Below are positions 33,803 through 43,440 of a stretch of DNA of 64,000 nucleotides, one piece after another. The stretch lies in the NCBI GenBank assembly GCA_937900695.1, contig CALCFD010000051.1, forward strand, positions 83,781 through 147,780, read 5' to 3'. How positions within the stretch are numbered: the first letter of the stretch is position 1; the number at the start of each line of letters is the position of its first letter. A program made the translations under genes and the position numbers. The notes under the pieces were generated by a model. That model did not search any database, was not told where the DNA came from, and saw only the letters and a program-made list of their open reading frames with translations. The DNA is from an uncultured Eubacterium sp. Its GTDB lineage: Bacteria > Bacillota > Clostridia > Peptostreptococcales > Anaerovoracaceae.

Positions 33803-35245
33803 TTAATATGCGTATTTAATTAGTATATTATTATTTAAAGTAGCAGCAATAACCATTTTATTTATAACTCCATTCACTATATTACTACGAGTTACAGCAT
33901 CTAATACATTAGGTCCGCTATTACCCTACCATCTATTTCCTATTGCTGAATCTCCACCAATGGAAATGACTTCATGCGCATTATTACGCATTATATCATC
34001 ACATATATTATTCACAATTCTCTAAACTGAAAATACTTTCCCATTAACTATAAGTAACTAACCAATATGTCCTCTAGTAGAAGAAAACTCTCCTTGCTAT
34101 ACCCATTCATTAAAAAATGATGCAGCAACAGTAGCGCGAATATTATTAAACGCTTCTTCAAAATCTACTCCTGTCGCCCTATGCGCAATCATATTGTAAG
34201 CAAGATATTTCTCTGGCTATCCAAAAAAATAATTACCTACATTCATATTTGCGGAAACTGATATTCTATTCTAAGACTATCTTTTATTCTACCATTTAGC
34301 ATTTATATTAGTACCTATCTCTATATCAAAAACCTAACCATTCTTGGTTACTCTAAGATTAAAAGCATCATTATTAAATATATTTACTGTACCTTTAGTA
34401 CTAGAAACAGTGCTCTATCCTTGTCCCCTATCAATCCATTGCATCTTTCCACCGGACTAAGCAATAAACTTGTCTAAGATACTATCAGCGGTATTAGCCC
34501 CGATGTTAATACCTTCTGCTACAATAAGCTAACTTATGCGATTACCAATAGCTTGTCTAAAAATATAAGATATAGTATTAGCAAAAGAGCGAGAATTAAC
34601 AAACCCTTCGCTTCCCAGTTTCTAAACCGCCCTATTCAAAGACTCAATTACTCTTTGAGCAGTCTATACATCAATATCACTTGCGGCCACAACCGCATTC
34701 TACTAACCCTAATTTATCTAAAAGCTAGTTCCAACTAGCTATCTTCCTATCTAAGTCAAAGCGTCTAATACACTAATATCAATAGCATTAGCCTATAAAA
34801 GCCCATCTACTATCAATCTAAAGAACTCATTGACTCTTTGAACATCAGCTTGTCCGTTGGCCAATAGATTACTAAATCCGCTAGCATCTTGAATTATATT
34901 ATTATAATTTTCAAATCCTACAATCTATCCTGCAAGTTCAATTCCTTCATTTATCCCAGCGGCTATTTCATCAAGAGTAGAATCAAGTAAAGTCCCAATC
35001 TCTAAATCGCTCAAAATATGTAAACCCTTCGCGGCTGCTGAGATCTATGACTGCATCTAAGCTTGAATTGAGGAGATATTAACCTCGACTCCCGCGGTCC
35101 GCAATTTACTCATAGCCTCTTGATATTGCGCACTAAAAAGACTATTTGCCTCATCGGCATCTCCATAATCTCTTAAATGCGAGCTGTGATAAACTATATA
35201 GTTGATAGCCCAACGCTATACATAATCATAAATATTTATTTCCAT
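33803..35245 (-). CDS. Unidentified 480-residue tail-region protein
   Basis: Starts MEINIYDYVQRWAINYIVYHSSHL after AGGAGGAAAAGG; reads through many TAG codons to TAA at 33803. The first ~230 residues are helical and Gln/Ala-rich (AQYQEAMSKLRTAGVEVN); the C-terminal ~230 are mixed (GKMQWIDRG, EKYLAYNMIAHRATGVDFEEAF). It sits between tail tube and chaperone, where a gene of this size is unusual. I do not recognise the family; a virion or DNA-ejection protein is possible. High TAG load suggests low to moderate expression. Confidence 0.6.
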
Positions 35246-35273
35246 ACTCCTTTTCCTCCTTATAAAAAGAAAA

Positions 35274-35295
35274 AGGGAGGACATTAGTCCTCCCT
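35274..35295 (-). terminator. Terminator after tail tube gene
   Basis: 8-bp stem AGGGAGGA/TCCTCCCT with 6-nt loop, followed leftward by CTTTTTCTTTTT. It should reduce transcription past the abundant tail tube gene. Confidence 0.8.
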
Positions 35296-35303
35296 TAATT
35301 AAA

Positions 35304-36662
35304 TTAAGCAAATGTTACACTATTTATAATGTTAATAATCATAATAACCTTTTGCGTATCTTTTTGAGTTACAGTAATTTTAACAGGGGATTTCCCTTCT
35401 GTTAATACAATTTGATAAGGCTCGTCAAGTAAAAGCTGTCCAGTATAATCTTTTTCCTTTATATTAGTTGGAAAACTACCTGGATAAAGAGTATTTAATC
35501 CTGGATTTTCTTGTTTAATTGTATAAGTCTTATCTGCCTTTACGGGTAGGTCAAAATCCATTTCTACTGCATCTACTGATAGTGTACCAAATTCAGCAGT
35601 ATCATATAGATTATCAGCATCCGCTGCTAATTCTCCAGTTATAGCTAATTGAACATTAGTATCAGTACCAGTCTTTATAATATCCAATCCCGTAACTCCG
35701 TTATAACTGGAATAATTAAAAGTTGAGCGGCCCTGTGTACAAGGTTGACGAGTATCGTCTGCTTCTTCGCCCTCTTCATTGATTACTTGAATTGCAGCTA
35801 AAACCTTATGGGTTTTATCAAACTTAGTATAATCAGGGAAGGCATCCATAGTAAAGGTGAAGGTAGAAGGATCTCCGTTAGCTGCCATGCTGAAAGTAAA
35901 GTTACTTTGGACTTTACAGTTAGGAATAATAAATTCTGCAGGCATATCTACACCATCGCTCTCACGACGGAATAGGGTAGAAGCTTCAAGATAATAGTTT
36001 CCACCAAACTTATCAGCAGTAATTTCAATGGTCTGAGCTCCGCCAATACGCTTTACATAATAGTCAATAAGAACAACGCTATCAGCGGGAAGAGTTCCAG
36101 CATGGGAATAACAAGTTAAAGTGGTTGTTTTAGCAGTCTCGTCATAAACCGCTTTTACAGGAATGCAAGGCTCAGCATTTACTTGACCACTACCATCAAG
36201 AGTCATAACAAAAATATCTGCGGCACTCTCATAATAGTCGTCTACTGTACCTCTTCCACCTTTAACTTCCATACCTGCCTTATTATTCCAGCAAGTCAAA
36301 TCTGGAACAACAATAGTATTTTCTTCTTTTACTTCAACTTGAGAAGTTTGATGAACATAAATAGGTTTATCTTCTGTTGCATCAAGCAATCCTGCACCAG
36401 AAAGGATAGAGAAACTCTCTGGAGAAAGTAAAGCATCCTCCATTGTAAAGGTTAGAGTACGCTCACCTTCCCAAGCAATCAGTCTGGTGTATCCACGTCC
36501 ACCTTGGGCATATACAGTTGTTGCCGCACCTTCAAGAGTAGAAGTTCTTAAAGTGTCAAAATAAAGAACTGGCTCATTCTTATAGAATTTGCGGTTGCCC
36601 AGAGTTTGATAGCTTTTAGCACGAAGAACTACGTCGCAAATTTCACGAATACCAAATCTCAT
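35304..36662 (-). CDS. Major tail tube protein
   Basis: A 452-residue protein, MRFGIREICDVVLRAK, AAGGAGGAAAC upstream. The N-terminal ~250 residues have the pattern of Gram-positive phage major tail proteins (DTLRTSTLEGAATTVYAQGGRGYTRLIAWEGERTLTFTMEDALLSPES and CKVQSNFTFSMAANGDPSTFTFTMDAFPD); the C-terminal ~90 residues look like an added Ig-like surface domain. It contains no TAG codon despite its length, as expected for a very abundant protein in a recoded phage. Its own terminator follows. Confidence 0.85.
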   Translation of the reverse strand: MRFGIREICDVVLRAKSYQTLGNRKFYKNEPVLYFDTLRTSTLEGAATTVYAQGGRGYTRLIAWEGERTLTFTMEDALLSPESFSILSGAGLLDATEDKPIYVHQTSQVEVKEENTIVVPDLTCWNNKAGMEVKGGRGTVDDYYESAADIFVMTLDGSGQVNAEPCIPVKAVYDETAKTTTLTCYSHAGTLPADSVVLIDYYVKRIGGAQTIEITADKFGGNYYLEASTLFRRESDGVDMPAEFIIPNCKVQSNFTFSMAANGDPSTFTFTMDAFPDYTKFDKTHKVLAAIQVINEEGEEADDTRQPCTQGRSTFNYSSYNGVTGLDIIKTGTDTNVQLAITGELAADADNLYDTAEFGTLSVDAVEMDFDLPVKADKTYTIKQENPGLNTLYPGSFPTNIKEKDYTGQLLLDEPYQIVLTEGKSPVKITVTQKDTQKVIMIINIINSVTFA

Positions 36663-36677
36663 AGGTTCGTTTCCTCC

Positions 36678-37427
36678 TTAATTTTTAGGATGTATATCTC
36701 GCATCCATGATTCAACTGGTTTATCTGGTTTGCCGCCTGCAAGATGAACTCGCAAATCAACATCCCATTCAACAAATGCGCTATATCTCTCCATTAAATC
36801 AAATATCTAAAACATATTGAGGTTGAGGCAATCCTCCAAACTCATAGTATTAGTTCCGATTGTTAAGATAGATATATAACGAGTTAGAACACTTTCATTA
36901 TTTCCTTTGCTTTTGATTTCTGCCACTTTCTTACGCCCTCGCATAAGTTTTTCAGCAATCTCTTTTGCTCTATCATTAGCTGGATTATAAATAATGTTAT
37001 TGCCTTGAAAAATACTATTCACGCACAAAATTTCTTTTAACGCATCCTAAAACACATCAAAGTTATCATTATCTATTAATCTAGTCTCTTTATCTGCCAT
37101 TTTGTTTAGCATAATAGAGTTTCTAGTGATTATCGGCGTATACTCTGGAAATAATAAAGTTAATAACATGATAATTGCATTTTTCTTATCCTTATCCTGT
37201 GATTGTTCTAACACCTTCATCAATACTTGAAAATTAGTCAATGATGATAAAAGAGTTTCGTCCTATATTAATGATTCTTTGTCTAAACAAAGATATTGAA
37301 CTGCCATAAAAAATTTCGTCTCTCCCATAAGAGCGATTTCTTTAATGGTGGGAACATGAATAATAAGTTGTAATTCAGGGATAGGAATATCGATCCCAGC
37401 CATTAAAGCCAATCTATAATCAGACAA
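36678..37427 (-). CDS. Hypothetical protein between connectors and tail tube
   Basis: About 249 residues. The TTG start at 37427 gives MSDYRLALMAGIDIPIPELQLIIH and overlaps the upstream stop by 8 bases; an ATG at 37403 is an alternative. Helical C-terminal half with ANDRAKEIAEKLMRGRKKVAEIKSKG. One or more TAGs split it under the standard code. Proteins starting 'DYRLALMAGIDIPIPE' recur at this position in Clostridia siphophages; function unknown, possibly tail assembly. Confidence 0.6.
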
Positions 37428-37956
37428 GAGGATTTACCTTATCTTCATTACCGCGAACGGCAAGATAAGTAAGAGAGACCCCCGCAAATTCTTCATCATA
37501 TATATAAGGTACGGCAGATACGAATTCAAGCTCTCCTATACCCGTTAAGTGAGTTTTATCGAGCATTGAATCTATCTCGCCCGCAATTCTATAAGGGCGT
37601 AAATCATAATCCCCTAAATCCCAATTATCATAATGACAAATAATGTCAATACCAAAAGTATTATCTCTATACTCTTGATTAGTAGAATTTCTAACCATTG
37701 TACCATAATTTAATCTTAAATAAGTCTTTTCTGGCTTATCAACTTTAATTTTTGGCACGGCAGAAATCTACTAAGTTTCAAACATTTCTTTTATCATATC
37801 TCCTGTAACTGCTGGCTTACTTTTCCAATCTCTTGTATTGTAAGCTAATAGCTTCAATACATTCTAGTTAGAAAGAATCCTCTCCATAATTAGAGCAGCA
37901 TCTTTCTACATGCCAAGTAGACTAGATTTAGGATACTCATAAGTATTCTTCTTCAT
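37420..37956 (-). CDS. Head-tail connector / tail terminator candidate
   Basis: A 178-residue protein, MKKNTYEYPKSSLLGMQKDAALIM, start after AAGGAG. In-frame TAGs in the first 65 residues hide the true start under the standard code. The C-terminal ~110 residues (YLRLNYGTMVRNSTNQEYRDNTFGIDIICHYDNWDLGDYDLRPYRIAGEIDSMLD) have the beta-strand pattern of siphophage tail terminator/neck proteins, which cap the tail tube. Assigned from this and from its place between connector genes and the tail tube. Confidence 0.6.
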
Positions 37957-37968
37957 TCAATTCACTCC

Positions 37969-38961
37969 TTAAAATAAAGATTCTACCACAATAACTTTCT
38001 CTAATATAGTCTAACCTTTCTTCCATACTAGAGTGAATTGACCATGAGTAGTTTTATTCCAAGTAATCTATATAGACTTATTGCCGCTTGGACAAATAGT
38101 TACAGGAATGTTTTTTTCAAGAATTGACCAATCTCCATTAGTTTCTTCAACAGAATAAGTTTCTTGTATCATTGGTTTAATAAAAGTTTCGCCAATAATT
38201 CCACTTTCTGGAGTAGGATCTTCTGGCTCAATTATTAAACCATCTTTCATCTCATTCTCTATATCGTCAGTATCTCTATTTATATAATCTTCTTCCGCAT
38301 TGACTTCAAGCACATTTCTCATACTAATATCGTCGGGTGCCTACACTTTCCAGCACCGGCCCGCAAATAGAAATTCGCTATATCTATCAAAAGCATGGAT
38401 AGTTTTATCATTTCTTGGCATAAGAATATTTAAACTAAGATTAGGTTTATCTATTCTTACCTAATTCTTCTAAATAGATTCAATTTGTGTTTCAACCGGA
38501 CCGCGAATAGCGGCATAAGTTTCACACCAATTTCCATCCTAATCTTTAAATTTAATCTTATATCTACAACGCCTTATTTCTCCTCTAAAGTACGCATCTT
38601 CTGTTACTTCTTCAAGATAAATAATCCAATGCGTTCCGGTTCTTTTCCACTCAAATACATCCCCGGGTTCATATTGAGCCATGTGGTCTATTGAAATTAT
38701 TTTATCATCGTAATCTTGCTTTACTTTATCAGGATTAATAAGAGCTCGCCATACTGGAAAAATACCGAACTCTTTATCAATAGCAGAAGGATCTGCATTT
38801 AATACCTAACATGACTTCTAAACCATCTAAACTGTGCAAGCCTAATAGGAATACTACAAAGCTCGCTATAGAGTGCGCCATTTATCTTTAATCATTCTAT
38901 CTTCTTGGCGGACTCCACCCTACCATTCAAGCCTTTTTCGCATTAATTCAAGATTATTCAT
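37969..38961 (-). CDS. Head-tail connector protein with Asp/Glu-rich loop
   Basis: A 330-residue protein, MNNLELMRKRLEWQGGVRQEDRM, many TAGs. The middle (RVDKPNLSLNILMPRNDKTIHAFDRYSEFLFAGRCWKV) resembles stopper-type head-completion proteins of Clostridia phages; a final ~80-residue Ig-like domain (ESGIIGETFIKPMIQETYSVEETNGDWSILEKN) appears appended. Overlaps the upstream gene's stop. Function by position: closure or stopper between portal and tail. Confidence 0.55.
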
Positions 38962-39256
38962 CTCTAATCACCTGCGCCAGCAAATCAATACATCTAAAGA
39001 CTGTTTTGCGATAAATCATAAAATCATTACATACTTCCGAGGTTAAGCCCTCTAACTTAGATAATAAAATAAGTCCTTCAACTTTATTTTTATATATTTC
39101 AACTAATCCACTAATTTCTTCAATCATGGTATTTAAATGATTTATCCAATCTTCTTCGTTTTCTCTCATTGGAATTAATTTCCACAACTAATTAATAAGT
39201 CTCTTTAAATCTTGCTCTTTTGTTTCTAATGGAAAGTTAATATCATATTTATCCAT
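38954..39256 (-). CDS. Small helical connector-region protein
   Basis: A 100-residue helical, acidic protein, MDKYDINFPLETKEQDLKRL; one TAG splits it under the standard code. Overlaps both neighbours by 8 bases, indicating coupled translation. No family recognised; small helical neck or assembly protein by location. Confidence 0.55.
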
Positions 39257-39791
39257 CAAAAACGCTCGTCTCTCTTAAAGTAGACCAGTTAGATTTATAA
39301 GAGCCATTATTATCAATTAGTTTTCTTCTTTTATAAAGGCGTTGCATATGGTGGTCTTGGCGCTCTGCCTCTTTCTTTAATTCGATTAATTTAGCTAGAT
39401 GATTTGCCTATGAAGTCATTTTGAAATCAGTGCCAGAATATTTCATTCTAGTCTGTTCGATTGATGCAACTTGACGCTATAACCATGTATTATACATCAA
39501 TATTGCTAATATATTAATTTCTTCGGTTGTTAAATGTGCGGAAAAGGCTGGAATAGTAGTTACTATTCCAGTCTCTTCATCGGTTTTTTCTACTTCTGTA
39601 AAACTCCAAAGTGGAAAACGAGGAAACTCAAAACCGGGAAGAGCATCCATTAAAATATTATACAAATCTTTCTCGGTATCTTCCTTAGTCCATTCCATAT
39701 ACATATCATCTGTGATTTTACCGAAGAATCTATCATATACCTCTTCAAAGGAAGTGGGATCGCCCTGAATAGGATATTTATTGTTATCCAT
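39249..39791 (-). CDS. Head-tail adaptor candidate
   Basis: A 180-residue protein, MDNNKYPIQGDPTSFEEVYDRFFGKITDDMYMEW, AAAGGAGG upstream. Helical with EEINILAILMYNTWL then a basic, TAG-interrupted C-terminal helix (RQVASIEQTRMKYSG...). Size and position after the capsid match adaptor (gp6/gp15-like) connector proteins. Reads to TAA at 39249, overlapping the next ATG. Confidence 0.6.
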
Positions 39792-39812
39792 GGCTTTAAC
39801 CTCCTTTGCTTA

Positions 39813-40346
39813 TTATTCAGATATAGTTATTCTACGCTTAGGAGCGTCACTTTCTGCTGTTTGAACTCTTCTTACTGGTTTAACTTCCTCTTTCTTTTCT
39901 TCGCTAGCAGTTAGTTCTAAAGCCTTATTAACATCAAATCCAAGTTGCTTTTTCAAAGCATCTCTCTTTGACATATCATTTAAAGGAAGAGAAACTGCAT
40001 GAGCTTTAATTAAATCTTTAGTGCCCTCTGGAGCAAAATCAAGAGCATCCTGAAATTCCTCTAATGTGCAAGTAGACATCCAATTATTAATATCTTCTTC
40101 TTTAATCCAATACTCTGGCTCTACTCTACCATTAATCAAATACTCAAGAATTTCCTTATCATCAACCATCAAATAATTAAGAATTAATTTGCGGCCGCCA
40201 GGTGTTTGCGCCAACTTTTCAAGCTCACTGACAGAAATATCTTTCTTTGCTTCTCTTGGATAGAACTGACGACGTAACCCCAATTCTGGAAGTCTATACA
40301 CTACGTGTCCAGCGCTTTTGTTATAAACAGTGCACTTATCTTTCAT
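39813..40346 (-). CDS. Hypothetical head protein after capsid
   Basis: A 177-residue protein, MKDKCTVYNKSAGHVVYRLPELGLRRQFYPREAKK, without TAG codons. A small beta N-terminal domain is followed by helices (WMSTCTLEEFQDALDFAPEGTKDLIKAHAVSLPLND) and a basic, disordered tail. Proteins of this design are regularly found just after the major capsid gene in Bacillota phages. Possibly a capsid-vertex or head-stabilising protein. Confidence 0.6.
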   Translation of the reverse strand: MKDKCTVYNKSAGHVVYRLPELGLRRQFYPREAKKDISVSELEKLAQTPGGRKLILNYLMVDDKEILEYLINGRVEPEYWIKEEDINNWMSTCTLEEFQDALDFAPEGTKDLIKAHAVSLPLNDMSKRDALKKQLGFDVNKALELTASEEKKEEVKPVRRVQTAESDAPKRRITISE

Positions 40347-40379
40347 AATATTTTATCTCCTTTTTCTCAATAAATAAAA

Positions 40380-40405
40380 GGGGATAGGGATATTTCCCTA
40401 TCCCC
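40380..40405 (-). terminator. Terminator after major capsid gene
   Basis: 11-bp stem GGGGATAGGGA/TCCCTATCCCC, 4-nt loop, then TTTTATTT leftward. Together with similar hairpins after the tail tube and before the TMP it sets steps in structural gene dosage. Confidence 0.75.
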
Positions 40406-40412
40406 TCATAAA

Positions 40413-41465
40413 TTAACCATTATTTGGATTAGGATTGACGTTATCAAGCTCGCCTTGAAGATCAGTATCAACATAAGAGAAGATGTTATTGGTCATCATA
40501 ACACCAACACCAACCTTACGATAGACCTGAATATCACGAGACCAATCGTCGTTATCATTGCGCTCGCGTACATGAGTAGTTCCCTCAAAAGCAACCTTTA
40601 CAGGACGTCCATCAGCGCCAGTAGGAATAACCCAAGCATAACCTGGATCAATCATCTTTCTAGCATTAGTCTCGTCCTCTAAAGTCTGAGGAAGAATTAC
40701 TACCTGAGTGCCCTTATAGTTTCCAAGATAACCACGATTCCATCTCTCGTCTCTCATGTTATCAGAAACCCAAGCATCGTTATCAGGAAGCATCTTTACA
40801 GCGAACTCACGAGTACAATAAATAGTAGGCTGACCATAAGCGCTAGCTGTGCTTACAAGATAGTCCATTGTAGCCTCATCGAAACCAGCAACTGCACAAC
40901 GGTTTGCGGCAGGAAGCTGATTAATAGAACTCATAAGAGCAGCAGCAATCTCTCTATAGATAAGTTCCTGCATACCCTCAGTAACAATCTGAGTAAGTTC
41001 AGCAAAGTTTACTCTACCATCAAGGAACTCCTCGAATCCAATGCGAGCAGCTCCGCCAATAGCGCTGGTACCAATCTCAAAGCTCTCAGCTCCAAGTTTG
41101 AAGGTCTCGTACACGCCAGCAAGTCCAACACGAGTGATGAACTGTTTTGCACGAGTACGTCCAGTTCTACGGATAAATACAGGTTTATCACCTTGACCAA
41201 AGGTTCTAATCTCAGCAAAGCTACCATAAGAGCTAAGTAGACGATTAGGAACAACCTCGTCCATTGTCTGAGCAATCAGAGAGAATAGAGTATTCTTATT
41301 CTCTTGGTAAAGTTCCTCTGTGCCAACTAATTCATTTAACTCATTACGAAGAGTGGTGTTAAGAGCATCATAAGAGAAAGACTCTCCTTGATAGCTGTAG
41401 GTACCAGAAGGATTAGCATTGGCAACAGTTCTCATTAAACTAAGTAAATTAGCCTTATCTAACAT
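40413..41465 (-). CDS. Major capsid protein (HK97 fold)
   Basis: A 350-residue protein, MLDKANLLSLMRTVANANPSG. Helical N-terminal arm, then 'FIRRTGRTRAKQFITRVGLAGVYETFKLGAESFEIGTSAIGGAARIGFEEFLDGRVNFAEL' and a C-terminal P-domain (PGYAWVIPTGADGRPVKVAFEGTTHV), as in HK97-type capsids of Clostridia phages. No TAG codon. Preceded by decoration protein and scaffold/protease, followed by connectors, the standard order. An AAGGAGTG ribosome site precedes the ATG. Confidence 0.88.
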   Translation of the reverse strand: MLDKANLLSLMRTVANANPSGTYSYQGESFSYDALNTTLRNELNELVGTEELYQENKNTLFSLIAQTMDEVVPNRLLSSYGSFAEIRTFGQGDKPVFIRRTGRTRAKQFITRVGLAGVYETFKLGAESFEIGTSAIGGAARIGFEEFLDGRVNFAELTQIVTEGMQELIYREIAAALMSSINQLPAANRCAVAGFDEATMDYLVSTASAYGQPTIYCTREFAVKMLPDNDAWVSDNMRDERWNRGYLGNYKGTQVVILPQTLEDETNARKMIDPGYAWVIPTGADGRPVKVAFEGTTHVRERNDNDDWSRDIQVYRKVGVGVMMTNNIFSYVDTDLQGELDNVNPNPNNG

Positions 41466-41484
41466 TCTATTTCACTCCTTCCAA

Positions 41485-42174
41485 TTACGCTACACGCTGT
41501 ACTTTTACACCAGGCTGAAGATCTGGCATAGTATAAACTTTTACTACTGCAAAGATAGGATCTAAATCTCCGCCTTTAGCAGAACTATCAGTATCCTTTG
41601 TTAAATAGCCATCAGCACCGATCTTTAGAGTATCTCCAACAGCAAGGCTTCCGGCATCGGCTTTAATAGTATTTGTGGTCCAATGGTCACCAATACTAAT
41701 ATAAAATACACGAGGAACCATCTTTGTTCCTTCTGGCATCATAGCAGGATAGGAGAATGTTTCAAAGTTTTTCTTATATCCTACATCACTACCCTCACGG
41801 ACAGCATCTGCGCTATAATCAGAGATTGTAGAAACAGCAGATGTAGTCTGGCCAACAGGGCTATAAACGCGAGCATTATAATTGTTCTTAATCATAGCGA
41901 AGTCCGCATCAGTCTCGCGATCCTCATAAATCTTTACTTCATTAAATACCATCATCCATGCACCAGACTTAGCTTCTGTGCTAAAATCACATACGCCTGC
42001 AGCATAGTCATATTTTACAAACTGACCATTCTCAAGAAGGTCAATTGTGCTAGCAGCAGGAAGCTGAGCATAAATCTGACCATTTCTAGGAGCGGAGAGA
42101 TGGTTTGGCTCTACTTGGCCATATCCATACTGGACAAAAGTTGCTTTGCCCAATCTTGTTGCACTCTTAGCCAT
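41485..42174 (-). CDS. Capsid decoration/stabilisation protein
   Basis: A 229-residue beta-rich protein, MAKSATRLGKATFVQYGYGQVEPNHLSAPRNGQIYAQLP, placed between scaffold and major capsid genes. No TAG codon, in line with high expression. The C-terminal segment 'AVGDTLKIGADGYLT' is a common motif of decoration proteins of the head-fibre/gpD-like type. AAGGAGG upstream. The decoration role is inferred from position, composition and copy-number signature. Confidence 0.65.
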   Translation of the reverse strand: MAKSATRLGKATFVQYGYGQVEPNHLSAPRNGQIYAQLPAASTIDLLENGQFVKYDYAAGVCDFSTEAKSGAWMMVFNEVKIYEDRETDADFAMIKNNYNARVYSPVGQTTSAVSTISDYSADAVREGSDVGYKKNFETFSYPAMMPEGTKMVPRVFYISIGDHWTTNTIKADAGSLAVGDTLKIGADGYLTKDTDSSAKGGDLDPIFAVVKVYTMPDLQPGVKVQRVA

Positions 42175-42187
42175 TATTTAATCCTCC

Positions 42188-42733
42188 TTAAATACTGCTT
42201 TTAGCAGTTTCACGAATTGCTTTTACCCAATCAGGAACGTTATCATTTATATCATTTTGGTTAAGATTGAAAAGTCCCTGTGGATTTTTGTCATCTTCTT
42301 CCTCGTATTTCTCTTCAAGATTGAAATTAACCTTGTTTCTTACACAAAGAATAGATAACTTAGCTTCAATTTCATCTAAAGAATAAGTATCAATATGCTC
42401 AACAACATCTTTTTTATCTTCATCGCTCAGCATATAGAAACCATCAATCATTTGCTGCTTACTCTGACGTTCAGCTTTAAGTCTGAACTCTCTAAGATTA
42501 GCAACTTCTGTATCAAGAGTAGCCTTTTCTTGTTCGAGAGCAGAATATTTATCATTAAGATCATTAAACTTCTCAAGAAGCTCTGTATATTCAGTCACTT
42601 CTTCAAGATTATATTTCTTCTCTCCATCTTTAGGCTTCTCTTCTCCTTGTGGCTTATTATCCTCGGGAGCGGGATTCTTTTTCTCTTCTCCCTCGTCAGG
42701 ATTCTGAGTAAACTTATTTTTATTCTCTTCCAT
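42188..42733 (-). CDS. Nested scaffolding protein (internal start)
   Basis: The C-terminal 181 codons of the protease/scaffold gene starting at the internal ATG. It is acidic, coiled-coil and free of TAG, fitting a product needed in hundreds of copies. GGGAGG lies 13 bases upstream, longer than ideal. The nested arrangement is known for other phages; here it is inferred. Confidence 0.5.
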   Translation of the reverse strand: MEENKNKFTQNPDEGEEKKNPAPEDNKPQGEEKPKDGEKKYNLEEVTEYTELLEKFNDLNDKYSALEQEKATLDTEVANLREFRLKAERQSKQQMIDGFYMLSDEDKKDVVEHIDTYSLDEIEAKLSILCVRNKVNFNLEEKYEEEDDKNPQGLFNLNQNDINDNVPDWVKAIRETAKSSI

Positions 42734-43426
42734 AGGTTCTTGAGAGCCTCCCTTATTTAAAGTTTCCTATAATTGATTCATCATAGAGTATACCGTAGTT
42801 TTAAGATTCTAAAACTCCTGATTATCCTCTAAGGAGAATTGAGAACCAAATTGAGCTCCCTCAAAGCAAGGTTCAACATTTTCTCCAAGTACACATAATT
42901 TCTCAATCAATGCCTCATTGTAGATAAAGATTCTTCCATGTGTTTTATCATCATTTGTCCAAAAACCTTTTTGATTTTTTTCATTCAATTCCATTGAATG
43001 ATTATTTCCTTTTTCTAAAATTCTTTTAGACTCAGGATATATATCGGTCCAAATATACACATCGGTTACAAGATATTCTCTTTCTACACCTTCATCATTA
43101 TATTTCTAAAACCATACATTAGCATCTGTGGGCACAAAACCATATGGTCTTGTTACATCAACAATTTCAAACTTACCATCTTTGACTATAATTTCTCTGT
43201 TATGGCCTTCAAAATCTTTAGAGTCTTGATTAAAATACCCTACAATAGGACTTCCAGGCAATTTACGCCCCATTTCTGTGGCTACTTCTTTAGTAATTAC
43301 TGTATGATTGCGATTTGGTTGTTGTCCTACATAACATACTTTACAGACACCTTTGCTGATTAAAGGAGAAACCTAAGTGCCTTTAATATATTCCATTGTA
43401 TTAGAGATAGGAATGCTAATATGCAA
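42188..43426 (-). CDS. Capsid maturation protease-like domain fused to scaffold
   Basis: A 412-residue frame. TTG start at 43426 lies 8 bases after AGGAGG (MHISIPISNTMEYIKG). Residues 1-215 match the prohead protease-like proteins of Clostridia phages (GRKLPGSPIVGYFN..DFEGHNREI, FEIVDVTRPYGFVPTDANVWFQK, LCVLGENVEPCFEGAQ); residues ~232-412 are an acidic, coiled-coil scaffold (MEENKNKFTQNPDEGEEKKN...EYTELLEKFNDLNDKYSALEQEKATL). An internal in-frame ATG at 42733 with GGGAGG 13 bases upstream could make scaffold alone, as in lambda C/Nu3. TAGs occur only in the protease half and linker. Confidence 0.75.
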
Positions 43427-43440
43427 GTTCAATCCCTCCT

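Noticed and set aside
42809..43060. A separate 83-aa gene between scaffold and portal
   Set aside because: Same frame as the protease and scaffold, divided only by TAG; part of 42188-43426.
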